Shown here: positions 28,664 to 38,400 of the stretch, one piece after another
How the letters are laid out: each line of letters begins with the position of its first letter
Position numbering within the stretch: the stretch's first letter is position 1
Origin: Paracoccaceae bacterium
GTDB taxonomy: Bacteria; Pseudomonadota; Alphaproteobacteria; Rhodobacterales; Rhodobacteraceae
Assembly (NCBI GenBank): GCA_030697175.1
Contig: JAUYQR010000024.1
Span: 31,405-95,404 of the forward strand
Length of the DNA: 64,000 nt
Direction: 5' to 3'
The notes under the pieces: model-generated
Database searches by the model: none
Told to the model about the DNA's origin: nothing
What the model saw: the letters and a program-made list of their open reading frames with translations, nothing else
Translations under genes and position numbers: made by a program

Positions 28664-29206
28664 GTGAAACTTGGTCTTGCTTTGCTGTGTGCCTTCTTGG
28701 CGGTAGCCTCGATCGTCGGCGCGCGGGATCTGAAGCGACCGGCTGAAATGCCGCCCGCCTCATTCGAGGGGCAGCAGTATGTCGATAGCGCTGGCTGCCT
28801 GTTTCTGCGCGCTGGCACCAAAAAAGAACGCATTTGGATTCCGCGCGTAGCACGCGACGGGTCTCTGCTTTGCGGTTATCCGCCCTCTGGCCGCCGGGTG
28901 TCGATTGCGGGCGAGGCGTTGGCTCCCGCCGCTCCAACCGTGCAAGACGAAGGTTCTGTGCCGCAAGGTGCAGCGGACGCGACAATGGTAGCAATCGGAA
29001 GTTTTTCCAGGATCGAGAACGCGGATAGGGCCGAACGAACGATCACCGAGCTTGGCTTGCCGATCACGCGCCGACAGGTGTTGCGCAACGGGCTGCAACT
29101 GACCTCGATCTTTGCCGGACCGTTTGAAAACGCGGCTTCGGCCCGTGCGGCATTGGCGACGGTCCGGTCAGCGGGCTTTTCCGACGCGATGCTGATCTTG
29201 CCCTAG
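28664..29206 (+). CDS. SPOR-domain membrane-anchored protein
   Basis: A 180-residue protein. Residues about 2-20 (KLGLALLCAFLAVASIVGA) form a signal anchor, so most is periplasmic. The middle has FEGQQYVDSAGCLFLRAG and two cysteines (AGCLF, SLLCGY), and the last 75 residues form a SPOR domain: MVAIGSFSRIENADRAERTITELG and SIFAGPFENAASARAAL. SPOR domains bind peptidoglycan stripped of stem peptides at division sites. GTG 28664, after AGGTGGGG, is the likely start; a longer form from 28568 would lie inside upp and precede the helix with a basic tail. Confidence 0.8.
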   Translation: MKLGLALLCAFLAVASIVGARDLKRPAEMPPASFEGQQYVDSAGCLFLRAGTKKERIWIPRVARDGSLLCGYPPSGRRVSIAGEALAPAAPTVQDEGSVPQGAADATMVAIGSFSRIENADRAERTITELGLPITRRQVLRNGLQLTSIFAGPFENAASARAALATVRSAGFSDAMLILP

Positions 29207-29211
29207 GGGGG

Positions 29212-30234
29212 TCAGTTCGTGCAGATCGCCTGAAGTGCGACCCAATCGTCGTCAGGGATCAGAGGCGTCGGCGACAGCCCCTTGTAGGGATCGTTTGCCA
29301 CAAGGCCGGCAGCCGCCTTGCCGTCAGGGTCAACCGACAGCGCATAGGGCGTGGCTGGGATCTGGGCCTGCTCGAAGGCGGCCAGCACGCGGGTATCTGC
29401 GGGTGGCGTGGGCGTTCTCTGAAGCAAGACCTCGCCGTAGCCTTGCAGCGCCGCCAGCGGCAAGTCGCCGGTCGTCAAAAGCTGAAACGTGGCGCGCAGC
29501 CCGACGTGATCCAAAAGCGCAATCATCGGGTCGGCGTCCTTCTTGCGCAGACCTTCAACCAGCGCGGTGCCGGCCAGAGCCTCGGGGCCTTTCGAACTTT
29601 CGGCAAGTGCGCGTGGCAAGACGATAACATCGCCCGGCAAGCTGAGCGGTCGGTCGACCCCTTCTGGCAGGATGTAAAGGATTGGAGTGTCGACGGGGCC
29701 AAACACGCGCTCTGCGATCCCTGCCAGCGCGCTCAACCCCAGTTGGTTGTCACAGGGCGTTCCGGTCAGGCGGGTCAGGTCGTCCAGCACGGTCTGCCCG
29801 ATCTCGGCGCGCTTTGCCGCCGGAATGACCGAGGCGGTGTGCGCCACCAGCGCACCCGGCACCCAGAACGCGCCGAGGGCAAGAATTGAAACCGTGGCCG
29901 CGCTCAGCAATGCGCCCCGCAAACGTCCCGGGCGCGCCGTGGCTGCCTTTACCGCGCCCTGAACCGCTTCAAGGGCTGCGATCATGTCCGGTTCGTCTAG
30001 TTCCAGCGTCTCTGTCGCATCGGCGCCTGGGGAAAACACCGCTGGCATTTCGCCCGGGTTGGTCCGTTCGACGGCGGGCAGCGACCAGTGACTGATGGCA
30101 ACGCTGCTTTTGGGATCGCTCAGGATAAGCGTCGCGTCCCCGAACTGGACAAGCACCTCACGACGCTGGTCCTCGGGCGCTTCGCGCCAGAGGCCGGTGC
30201 ATTCCAGCCGTTGATACCGTTTCAGCGCCGTCAT
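29212..30234 (-). CDS. Membrane protein with an M48-peptidase-like fold pattern but no HExxH
   Basis: A 340-residue protein starting at ATG 30234. Residues about 120-145 form one membrane helix (ALLSAATVSILALGAFWVPG); the rest after it is likely periplasmic. The stretch PILYILPEGVDRPLSLPGDVIVLPRALAES resembles the strand-turn before the active site in M48 peptidases (xxNAFALPGGxIVVxxGLL), and GPEALAGTALVEGLRKKDADPMIALLDHVG aligns where HExxH should be, reading VEGLR. It may therefore be a catalytically dead M48 relative. This is a pattern comparison made by eye; otherwise it is an unknown conserved protein. Its stop is five bases from the SPOR gene stop. Confidence 0.6.
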   Translation of the reverse strand: MTALKRYQRLECTGLWREAPEDQRREVLVQFGDATLILSDPKSSVAISHWSLPAVERTNPGEMPAVFSPGADATETLELDEPDMIAALEAVQGAVKAATARPGRLRGALLSAATVSILALGAFWVPGALVAHTASVIPAAKRAEIGQTVLDDLTRLTGTPCDNQLGLSALAGIAERVFGPVDTPILYILPEGVDRPLSLPGDVIVLPRALAESSKGPEALAGTALVEGLRKKDADPMIALLDHVGLRATFQLLTTGDLPLAALQGYGEVLLQRTPTPPADTRVLAAFEQAQIPATPYALSVDPDGKAAAGLVANDPYKGLSPTPLIPDDDWVALQAICTN

Positions 30235-30399
30235 CTGGCGATTTGTCTCTGCCTGCTTCAAGGAACCATAGCCCGTGCATCGAGGAGCCACAATCGCCCG
30301 CGCCCTTACGGTCTGCCAGCTTGGCGGTTTCGTCCGAATTTTGCGGCCGGCGTCGCAATCAGGCGCGAGTCGAAGGCGCGCCAGCCTTAGTCAGAAGGC

Positions 30400-31365
30400 A
30401 TGACCGACACATCCCTTACAGCCGGCGCCAGCCATAACCGAACGCTGGCCGCCGCTGCCGCGGTGCTTGGCTATGCGATGATCATCGGCTTCACCGACAA
30501 TTTTGTGCGCGTGATCGCCGAAGATTTCGGGCTTTGGCAGTTTCATGCAATGCGGTCTGCGATGGCGCTGGTCTTGCTTTCCGTGCTGGCGGTTGGCCTT
30601 GGCATGCGGCTTCGGCCGAAAAGCCTGGGCGCGGTGGCGTTCCGTTCGATCACACATGGCCTTGCGATGTTGATCTACTTCGGGGCGTTGGCGTTTCTTC
30701 CGGTGGCACAGGTCGCGGCAGGTCTGTTCACCGCGCCGATCTTCGTGCTTTTGATCCAGCGGTTCACGCTTGGCCGCCAGATTGGCCTCCTGCAGGTGTC
30801 CGCCGTTGCAATCGGATTCCTTGGCGTCGTGCTGGTGCTGGGTCCGTCGGCCCTTTCGGGGGCCACGCTTGCGGCGGTGCTGCCTGTCCTGTCCGGTGCG
30901 CTTTACGCCGTCGGCAACATCGCCACGCGGGAGATGTGCGCCGAAGAAACTGCGGAAACCATGCTTGCGGGGTTCTTTGTCGTTCTTGGCGTGTTCGGTC
31001 TGGTCGGAATGGCCGTGCTGGCGCTTGCGCCAATCGTCGCAGTCGAAGGGGCCGACGGCTTCATCCTGCGCGGCGCGGCTTGGCCCGATGCCACGTTCCT
31101 GTGGTGGACCTTTGTTCAGGCATCCGGCTCGCTGCTGGGGGTCGGGTTGATCATCAAGGCCTATCAGCTTGCCGAAGCGTCGCGCGTGTCGGTGTTCGAA
31201 TACGTGATCCTGCCCTGCTCGGCGGCCTGGGGATGGGTGCTGTGGAGCGAAACGCTGACGGCAGGCGCGATTGCGGGAATGGCAATGATCGCCCTGGCCG
31301 GCGTGCTGGTTTCGCGTCAGCCCTCCACCGCTTCTCGCCAGTGGCGGCGGCACAGCGACACATAA
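30400..31365 (+). CDS. DMT-family (EamA) membrane transporter
   Basis: A 321-residue drug/metabolite transporter with about ten membrane helices in two EamA repeats: the first starting AAAAVLGYAMIIGFTDNFV, the second near LSGALYAVGNIATREMCAEE. FEYVILPCSAAWGWVLWSETLT is the usual EamA ending. These proteins export amino acids, purines or other metabolites; the substrate cannot be predicted. Its 3' end overlaps the convergent tdk gene by 49 bases. Confidence 0.85.
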   Translation: MTDTSLTAGASHNRTLAAAAAVLGYAMIIGFTDNFVRVIAEDFGLWQFHAMRSAMALVLLSVLAVGLGMRLRPKSLGAVAFRSITHGLAMLIYFGALAFLPVAQVAAGLFTAPIFVLLIQRFTLGRQIGLLQVSAVAIGFLGVVLVLGPSALSGATLAAVLPVLSGALYAVGNIATREMCAEETAETMLAGFFVVLGVFGLVGMAVLALAPIVAVEGADGFILRGAAWPDATFLWWTFVQASGSLLGVGLIIKAYQLAEASRVSVFEYVILPCSAAWGWVLWSETLTAGAIAGMAMIALAGVLVSRQPSTASRQWRRHSDT

Positions 31366-31895
31366 GTTTCGTTTCCGCCGATCACCACCTGATCGCCCTC
31401 TTTCAGCGCCTTGCCGTCGGGGCCGCGGCGGATGACCATGGCGGCCTTCTTGCCGCAATGACAGATTGTTCGCACTTCTCGCATTTCGTCGGCCCAAGCC
31501 AGCAAGGCTGCCGACCCGGGAAATAGGTTGCCCTGGAAATCGACGCGCAGACCGTAACACATGACCGGAACACCCAGATCGTCCACCGCACAGGCAAGTT
31601 GCCAAACCTGTTCCTTGGTCAGGAACTGGGCTTCGTCGATGAAGACACAGGCGACCGGACCGGCCGCGAACCGTGACTTGAGCCGGGCGCAAAGGTCATC
31701 GGACGGTGCAAAGGTATCGGCAGGTTCCCCAATTCCGATGCGGCTGGCGATGCGGCCTTCGCCTGCGCGGTTGTCGAACTGCGCGGTGATCAGATAGGTC
31801 GCCATCCCGCGTTCGCGGTAGTTGTGGGATGCCTGAAGCAGCAAGGTCGACTTGCCTGCGTTCATCGTGGAAAAGTGGAAATAGAGCTTCGCCAT
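31317..31895 (-). CDS. tdk: Thymidine kinase
   Basis: Phosphorylates thymidine to dTMP. The 192-residue type II kinase has Walker A FSTMNAGKSTLLLQ, VFIDEAQFLTKEQV, LRVDFQGNLFPGSAALLAWAD, and zinc-binding cysteines at ICHCGKKA and SLCRRHW. The start is ATG 31895 (AKLYFHFSTMNAGK), as in homologues; the frame stays open upstream but that part is not protein-like. It complements the nucleoside-salvage operon 3 kb away. It overlaps the convergent transporter gene tail to tail. Confidence 0.93.
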   Translation of the reverse strand: MAKLYFHFSTMNAGKSTLLLQASHNYRERGMATYLITAQFDNRAGEGRIASRIGIGEPADTFAPSDDLCARLKSRFAAGPVACVFIDEAQFLTKEQVWQLACAVDDLGVPVMCYGLRVDFQGNLFPGSAALLAWADEMREVRTICHCGKKAAMVIRRGPDGKALKEGDQVVIGGNETYVSLCRRHWREAVEG

Positions 31896-32182
31896 GTTGA
31901 CAGCACGCCTAACGTATCCAGCCGCCAAAGCGCAAGGCAGCGTGTCGTCCAAGACGTGGTTACAAAGACCCGCCGCCGAACGACGGAGTCCCGCCGTGGC
32001 CGCCCGAAGTGTAAGCGGCGTGACGGCGGGTCCCCACCCATGCCGATGCTGGGGACATCGGCCACTCGTGACAGTTCCGAACACTCGGAACGTCTTTATC
32101 AATGACAAAGCCTTGCGACCCCATTAATGGGAAAAATCGTAGCGATTTCCCCACCGCTCGCCGTTGGGACAGTGGAGCGAAC

Positions 32183-32635
32183 ATGTCGATTGCGACTTAC
32201 CTGAAGAAGCACACCGAGGCGCTGGTCAAGGATGTGGGCGTCGAAGCGGCGTGCGAATTGACCGGCAAATCGAAGGCGACAATCGGTAGGTACTATTCGG
32301 ACAACGAAGAACACGGCGACCGTTTCATGCCGATCGACGTTGTCGCCTTACTGGAAGGGGCCGCGCGCCACCCGCATGTGACCTCGGCCTTGGCCGATCT
32401 GCGCGGCATCACGCTGTCGTATGATGCCGAACGCAGGAATGCGGCCTCGAAGGGGGTCAATCAGGATGTCGTGGCACTTGCGCAGCGCTTTGCCATTCTG
32501 ATGTCCGAATACAACCAGGCCATCGGCGACGGCGTGATTTCCGTGAACGAAGCCAAGCGCCTGCTGCGCGAGACGCTGGCCATCCAGCAGGTGCTGCTGG
32601 ACATGAAGCTCAATCTGGAAGACGGCGCGCCCTGA
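32183..32635 (+). CDS. CII-like phage-type DNA-binding regulator, apparently resident
   Basis: A 150-residue protein. The first 85 residues, with EAACELTGKSKATIGRYYSD and FMPIDVVALLEGAARHPHVTSALADL, resemble the phage regulatory CII family (a lambda-CII-like helix-turn-helix followed by a helical tetramer part). The second half is helical (VNEAKRLLRETLAIQQVLLDMKLNL). No other phage gene is nearby, so it is likely domesticated. Start ATG 32183 follows GGAGCG. It ends seven bases from the convergent helicase gene. Function unknown; the family call is by eye. Confidence 0.6.
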   Translation: MSIATYLKKHTEALVKDVGVEAACELTGKSKATIGRYYSDNEEHGDRFMPIDVVALLEGAARHPHVTSALADLRGITLSYDAERRNAASKGVNQDVVALAQRFAILMSEYNQAIGDGVISVNEAKRLLRETLAIQQVLLDMKLNLEDGAP

Positions 32636-32641
32636 TCGGCA

Positions 32642-33994
32642 TCAGCCGGGGCGACGTGATGCCCCGGCCTTGGTCGCATCCGGCCTGCGCGGCGCAAAGC
32701 TGCCACCTGCCGGCTTTGGCGCACCGGTCCTCTGTGCCGGGTTGCCGGGACGGCCGCCAGCACCTTTTGCCGGGGGTTTGGCGCCGGGTTTCTGCCCGCC
32801 CTTGTTTGCGGGCCGCTGGCCGCGGTTCTGGCCGGGCTTCGGCGCCGCAGCGATCATATCGGCTGCCCAAGGGGCCCCACCCAGAACCGGAATGGGCTTC
32901 TTCAACAGCTTCTCGATCGCCTGCAACTCGTCCATTTCAGCCGGGGCGCAGAATGCGACGGCTGTCCCTTCGGCGCCTGCACGGGCGGTGCGCCCGATGC
33001 GGTGGACGTAGTTCTCGGCCACGTTGGGCAGATCGAAGTTGTAGACGTGCCGCACTGTCGGAATGTCGATGCCTCGCGCCGCAACATCAGTTGCCACCAG
33101 CACATCAAGCTCGCCGCCACGGAATTCGCTCAGCGTCCGGTCGCGCTGGTTCTGGCTTTTGTTGCCGTGGATCGAGCCGACCTTGAAGCCCCAGGTCGCC
33201 AACAGCTTGCACAGCTTTTCCGAGCCGTGCTTGGTGCGGCCAAACACCAGAGCCTGCTCGCCGACATGCTGCTTGAGGTAGGTTTCCAGCAGACGCGCCT
33301 TGTCGCCGTTCGGAATGTAGTGGACGCCTTGGACAATCTTTTCGATCGGCTTGCCCGGAGGAGCGACCTGCACGCGGATCGGGTCGCGCAGATAGGTGTC
33401 GGCGATTTCCGAAATGTCCTTCGGCATGGTTGCCGAGAACAGCATGGTCTGGCGCTTCAGCGGGATGTGCTTGGCGATCTTCCGCAAGGAGTGGATGAAG
33501 CCCATGTCGAGCATGTGGTCGGCCTCGTCCAGAACGAGGTAGCCGCACTTTTCAAGGCTGACGTCACCGCGTTCCAGAAGGTCGATCAGACGGCCTGGCG
33601 TCGCGACCAGCACATCGGTACCCTTCGACAGCGCCTGCGCCTGCTTGAACAGCGACGCGCCGCCGACAACCATCGTGACCTTGACGGCGGTTCCCTTGGT
33701 GAAAACCTCGAGGTTGTCCTTGATCTGACCGATCAGTTCGCGCGTGGGGGCAAGGATCAGGGCGCGTACGTTCTTCGGCCCCGGTGGGTGGCCAAGGTCC
33801 AGAAGCCGGTGCAGAAGCGGCAAACCGAAGGCTGCGGTCTTGCCGGTGCCAGTCTGGGCCAGACCCATCAGGTCACGGCCCTGCATGATATGCGGAATGG
33901 CCTGCGCCTGGATCGGCGTCGGCATCTTGAGGTTGGTCTTTTCGAGGGCTTTCAGCAGCTTTGGCGAAAGGCCGAGGTCGGCAAAAGTGGTCAT
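32642..33994 (-). CDS. rhlE: DEAD-box RNA helicase (RhlE type)
   Basis: ATP-dependent RNA helicase for ribosome assembly or RNA turnover. The 450-residue protein has the Q motif (FADLGLSPKLLKALEKTN, PTPIQAQAIP), motif I AQTGTGKT, motif Ia PTRELIGQI, motif II VLDEADHMLDMGF, motif III SATMP, and motif VI HRIGRTARAG. The tail of about 75 residues is rich in G, P, K and R (NRGQRPANKGGQKPGAKPPA), typical of RhlE RNA-binding tails. ATG 33994 is preferred over a TTG four codons earlier. Confidence 0.92.
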   Translation of the reverse strand: MTTFADLGLSPKLLKALEKTNLKMPTPIQAQAIPHIMQGRDLMGLAQTGTGKTAAFGLPLLHRLLDLGHPPGPKNVRALILAPTRELIGQIKDNLEVFTKGTAVKVTMVVGGASLFKQAQALSKGTDVLVATPGRLIDLLERGDVSLEKCGYLVLDEADHMLDMGFIHSLRKIAKHIPLKRQTMLFSATMPKDISEIADTYLRDPIRVQVAPPGKPIEKIVQGVHYIPNGDKARLLETYLKQHVGEQALVFGRTKHGSEKLCKLLATWGFKVGSIHGNKSQNQRDRTLSEFRGGELDVLVATDVAARGIDIPTVRHVYNFDLPNVAENYVHRIGRTARAGAEGTAVAFCAPAEMDELQAIEKLLKKPIPVLGGAPWAADMIAAAPKPGQNRGQRPANKGGQKPGAKPPAKGAGGRPGNPAQRTGAPKPAGGSFAPRRPDATKAGASRRPG

Positions 33995-34332
33995 GGCGTT
34001 ATCCAATACGTAAGGGCAAACGACCCTCGTCCCGAGCGTTTGCCCGTGACCGTGCCGCTAGCGGCGCCCCTGCGTGATGGAGGAAACCTGTGTCCGGGCC
34101 TTTCGGTGCTCACGCGGCACGGGCTTCGGATCGGCTGCACATGGGGTTTCTGGCGGCATCTGTCAAGTGCGAAGCGGCCATCGATGGCCAGGCCCAAGTA
34201 CGCGCGACTGGACGCGCTGTGCATCTGAGAGTAAACGTTGCCGCTCGGGACGCAGCGGATTTCGCCCGCCTTGACCGCCGTGGGTTGAACCGGGCGGGTG
34301 GCATGGGCCAGCTTTTCAACAGGAATATCAGA
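33995..34332. promoter_or_regulatory. Divergent gap between the helicase and efflux genes
   Basis: 338 bases with no convincing gene. A frame is open from 34090 into the efflux adaptor, but its residues do not look like a signal or adaptor domain. CGGGCGGGTGGCATG at 34291-34305 offers an alternative ATG (34303) for the adaptor. No clear operator or promoter was found. Confidence 0.4.
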
Positions 34333-35478
34333 GTGTCAGCATTTCCAAAATTTCATCGCATCGCGGCGTTGGTGGTTCTGCTGGTGGCTGCTGGCTGGAT
34401 TGCGACGGGGAAGTTTTCGGCCGTGGGAAGCGCGCAATCCGAAGCATCGGATGGCGGGGTGCAGGGCACCGAAGCTGTGCCAGAGCCGTCAGCCCCCGCA
34501 CCGCTGGTCCGGACCGTTGCGGTGATGGAGCCGGTCTTTGCCGAACACGCAAGGATCATCCGGCTATCGGGGACGACCGCGGCCGACAAACGGGTTGAAC
34601 TGGCGGCCCGCGCGGATGGCGTGATTGACAAGCTGGCCTTGGAAAAGGGTGCCTCGATCCAGCAGGGCGCTGTTGTCCTGACGCTGGAAGGCCCCGAAAC
34701 CCTCGCCCAGGCCGAGATCGCGCAGATCGCGCTTGATCAGCGCGAGCGCGAATTGGCGGTTGCCGAGCGCCTTTATTCGGGTGGCAATACGCCAGAGATC
34801 CAGTTGACAAGCGCCCGGTCTGCGCGAGACGCGGCTGCTGCCGAACTGAGCCGTGCAAGAGCGGCTGTAGACCGTCTGCAACTCAGGGCGCCCTTTGCCG
34901 GGGTGGTGGATTCCGTCGAGGTTGAACTTGGCGAATGGGTGCAGACCGGAACCCCCGTGGCAACCATCCTGTCGCTGGACCCGATCCTGGTGCGAGCCGA
35001 GGTCAGCGAAGTTGACGTGGGCAGCGTCGCCCCCGGTTCGCCGGCATCCGTCAAACTGGTGAACGGCAAGACGATGCAAGGCACGGTTCGCATCGTCTCG
35101 CGCGAGGCATCTGCGGAAACGCGGACATTCCCGGTGGAAATCCTGCTGGCCAATCCAGGCAACGCGCTTCCCTCCGGGATGAGCGCCGAGGTGGAACTGA
35201 GCGCCGATCCGCAGCGTGCCGTCACCGTGCCACGCTCGGTCATCACGCTGGCCGAGACGGGCGTGCTTGGCCTTCGTGTGGTTGGCAGCGATGGCCTTGC
35301 GGCGTTCGTTCCGATTTCGATCATCGACGACACCGAGGCGGGGCTGGTTGTCACCGGCGTTCCCGAGGACGTCAAGATCATCGTGGCCGGGCAGGATCTT
35401 GTGCAGGACGGCGACCCGGTTCAGATCGCAGCTCTTGACGGGCCTGTTGACGGGCCTGTTGACGGGGCGGACCAATGA
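34333..35478 (+). CDS. RND efflux periplasmic adaptor (membrane fusion protein)
   Basis: Bridges the RND pump to an outer-membrane channel. The 381-residue protein has an N-terminal signal/anchor (IAALVVLLVAAGWIATG), then the lipoyl/hairpin region ADKRVELAARADGVIDKLALEKGASIQQGAVVLTLEG, a coiled-coil hairpin (AEIAQIALDQRERELAVAERLY to AELSRARAAVDRLQLRAPFAGVV) and beta-barrel domain. Start GTG 34333 follows AGGAA; ATG 34303 would add ten residues. The C-terminus ends in DGPVDGPVDGADQ, encoded by a tandem 12-base repeat (from about 35437). It overlaps the pump gene by four bases. Confidence 0.88.
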   Translation: MSAFPKFHRIAALVVLLVAAGWIATGKFSAVGSAQSEASDGGVQGTEAVPEPSAPAPLVRTVAVMEPVFAEHARIIRLSGTTAADKRVELAARADGVIDKLALEKGASIQQGAVVLTLEGPETLAQAEIAQIALDQRERELAVAERLYSGGNTPEIQLTSARSARDAAAAELSRARAAVDRLQLRAPFAGVVDSVEVELGEWVQTGTPVATILSLDPILVRAEVSEVDVGSVAPGSPASVKLVNGKTMQGTVRIVSREASAETRTFPVEILLANPGNALPSGMSAEVELSADPQRAVTVPRSVITLAETGVLGLRVVGSDGLAAFVPISIIDDTEAGLVVTGVPEDVKIIVAGQDLVQDGDPVQIAALDGPVDGPVDGADQ

Positions 35479-38400
35479 AAATTGTTGAAACCGCCATTGC
35501 AAATGCCCGACTGACGGTCTCGATTCTTCTGTTCTTGATGCTCGCGGGGGCGCTGGCATATGTCAGCATTCCCAAAGAAGCCGAACCGGACGTGCAGATC
35601 CCGATCCTCTATGTCAGCATGGGGTATGCCGGAATCTCGCCGGAGGATTCCGAACGGCTGCTGCTGCGGCCGATGGAAACCGCGCTGAAATCCATTACCG
35701 GCATCAAGAAGATGACCGCCACGGCCTATCAGGGTGGCGGCAATGTAGTGATCGAGTTTCAGGCTGGTGCAGACCTGAACAAGGCGCTGGATGACGTTCG
35801 CAACAAGGTCGCGCAAGCCCGGCCCGAGTTGCCGTCTGGCGCAGACGAGCCGACCGTCAACGAGGTGAACATATCAGAGTTTCCGGTTCTGGTGATCACG
35901 CTTTCGGGTGATGTGCCGGAGACCGTTCTGGCGCAAACCGGACGCGAGCTGCGCGACAGGATCGAAGAATTGACCGGCGTTCTGGACGCAAGCCTTCAGG
36001 GGGTGCGAGATGATCTGGTCGAAATCGTCGTCGACCCGGCAAAGCTGGCGACCTATGGCTTGCGCCCCGACGTGCTTATCCAGGGGTTCACGTCGGGCAA
36101 CCAGCTTGTCGCGGCGGGGTCGCTGGAAGGCGCCGAGGGCCGCTATGCGATCAAGGTTCCGGCCTTGATCGAAACGGCCGAAGATGTGGCGAACCTTCCC
36201 GTGATCTCGACCGGGTCGGCGATTGTGCGGGTTCGCGACATCGCCTCGATCCGACCGACCTACAAGGACCCCAAGACCATCACCCGACTGAACGGCGAGG
36301 CCGCTGTCGCGATCGAAGTGTCAAAGCGGACCGGTGCCAACCTGATTGCGACCGTTGACGAGGTGAAGGCGGTTACCAAAGAATTCCGGGCCCAACTCCC
36401 AGAGGGCACCGTCGTCACCTTCAGCCAAGACAAGTCTAAGGACATCCGACAGCTATTGTCCGACCTGCAGAATTCCGTGCTGACGGCGGTGATCCTGGTG
36501 TTCATCGTGATCCTTTATGCGCTGTCGATGCGGGCCTCGATTCTGATCGGTCTGGCGATCCCCGCCTCGTTTCTGATGGGTATGCTGGCGCTGTCGCTGG
36601 CCGGGTTTACGGTCAATATCGTTGTGCTGTTCTCGTTGATCCTTGCGGTCGGGATGCTGGTCGACGATGCCATCATCGTCACAGAATTCGCCGAACGCCG
36701 GATGTCTGAGGGGATGGACAAGCGCGAGGCCTTTGCAATGGCGTCGCACCGCATGGCTGGGCCGGTCACTGCAGCCACGCTGACGCGGATTGCCGCATTC
36801 TCGCCGTTGTTGTTCTGGCCCGGTATCGTGGGCGAGTTCATGAAATACATGCCGATCACGCTGATCGTCACCCTGTCGGCGTCACTGTTGTACGCGCTGA
36901 TTTTTGTGCCGACCCTTGGTGCGCTTTTGGCCAAACCCTTCAAGCACACACCGGAACACCGCGACGGGGCGTACATGTGGGTGGTCGGCAAGGCTGTCCG
37001 GCACCCGGTCATTGTGCTGTTTCTGGCGCTTGGGCTGTTGGGCACGGTGCCCTATGCCTATGTGAAGTTTGGCAAGGGTGTCGAATTCTTTCCCAATGTC
37101 GAACCGGAGTTCGGCCTGCTTTATGTAAAGGCTCGTGGGAACCTGTCGATCGAGGAAAAGGACGTTCTGGTCCGACAAGCCGAGAAGCGCATTCTGGGCT
37201 GGCCGGGAATTGCCACGGTCTACACCCGGTCTGGTGCCGCCGGTGGCGCGGGCAACGAGGTTGCGGCCGACGTGATCGGTGTGATCCAGTATGAATTCGT
37301 CGATTGGCGCGAACGCAAGAACGCCAACGCGATCCTTGCCGATCTGCGCGGGGCGATGACGGGCATCCCCGGCGTGGACATCGAAGTGTCAGTGCCGCAA
37401 GCCGGGCCACCCACAGGCAAAGCGATCCAGATCCAGCTTTCGGCCGCCAATCCTGCCGGGCTGAACGATGTGGCCAAGGCCGTGGCGGAGCGTTTGAAGG
37501 GCATGCCCGACGTGATTGACGTGAGCAACGGCTTGCCACCCCCCGGGGTCGACTGGGAACTGCAGGTGGACCGCGCCGAGGCCGCACGCTTTGGCATCGC
37601 GCCCAGCACGGTCGGGGCGATGGTGCAGCTTGTCACTGGCGGCCTGAAGCTGTCGGATTACCGGCCCGCCGGTTCGGATGATGCGGTGGATATCGTGCTG
37701 CGCCTGCCGTCCGAACAGCGCACGATATCCGCACTTGACCAGTTGCGCATTCAGACCGCGGCGGGATCGGTTCCGATCTCGAATTTCGTGACGCGGGTTG
37801 CAGTGCCCACGACCGGCACGCTGAACCGGCTGGACGGCGAGCGCACCGTGACGGTCCAGGCGGGCATCCGCGAAGGTGTGCAGGCCGATCCGGTCCGGGC
37901 AGCGATTGAAGCGGAACTGGAAAAGGCCGGTCTCAACAAGGTCGGGGTGCAATGGAAACTGGCGGGCGAGGACGCGGAACAGGCCGAGGCTGGCGCTTTC
38001 CTGTCGAAGGCCTTCGGGGCGGCGATCTTCCTGATCTTCGTGGTGCTTCTGGCGCAGTTCAACCGCTTCATCTCGGTCTGGCTGGTGCTATCGGCTGTGA
38101 TCATGTCAACGATTGGCGTCTTGCTGGGGTTGCTGGTGATGGCGCAGCCGTTTGGCATCGTGATGACCGGTATCGGCATCATCGCCTTGGCGGGCGTGGT
38201 GGTGAACAACAACATCGTCCTGATCGACACCTACGACACGCTGCGACGTGAAGGGCGGCCCAAGATCGAGGCGATCCTCGCGACCTGCCGGGAACGCGCC
38301 CGCCCTGTCGTGCTGACCGCGCTGACGGCCATCCTTGGCGTCCTTCCGATCGCCTTCGGGCTGAACCTGGAGCTTTTGCATCACGAAACCACCTTTGGGG

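Noticed and set aside
31896..32108. An N-terminal extension of thymidine kinase
   Set aside because: The family starts at AKLYFHFSTMNAGK; the extra residues are R-rich and not protein-like.
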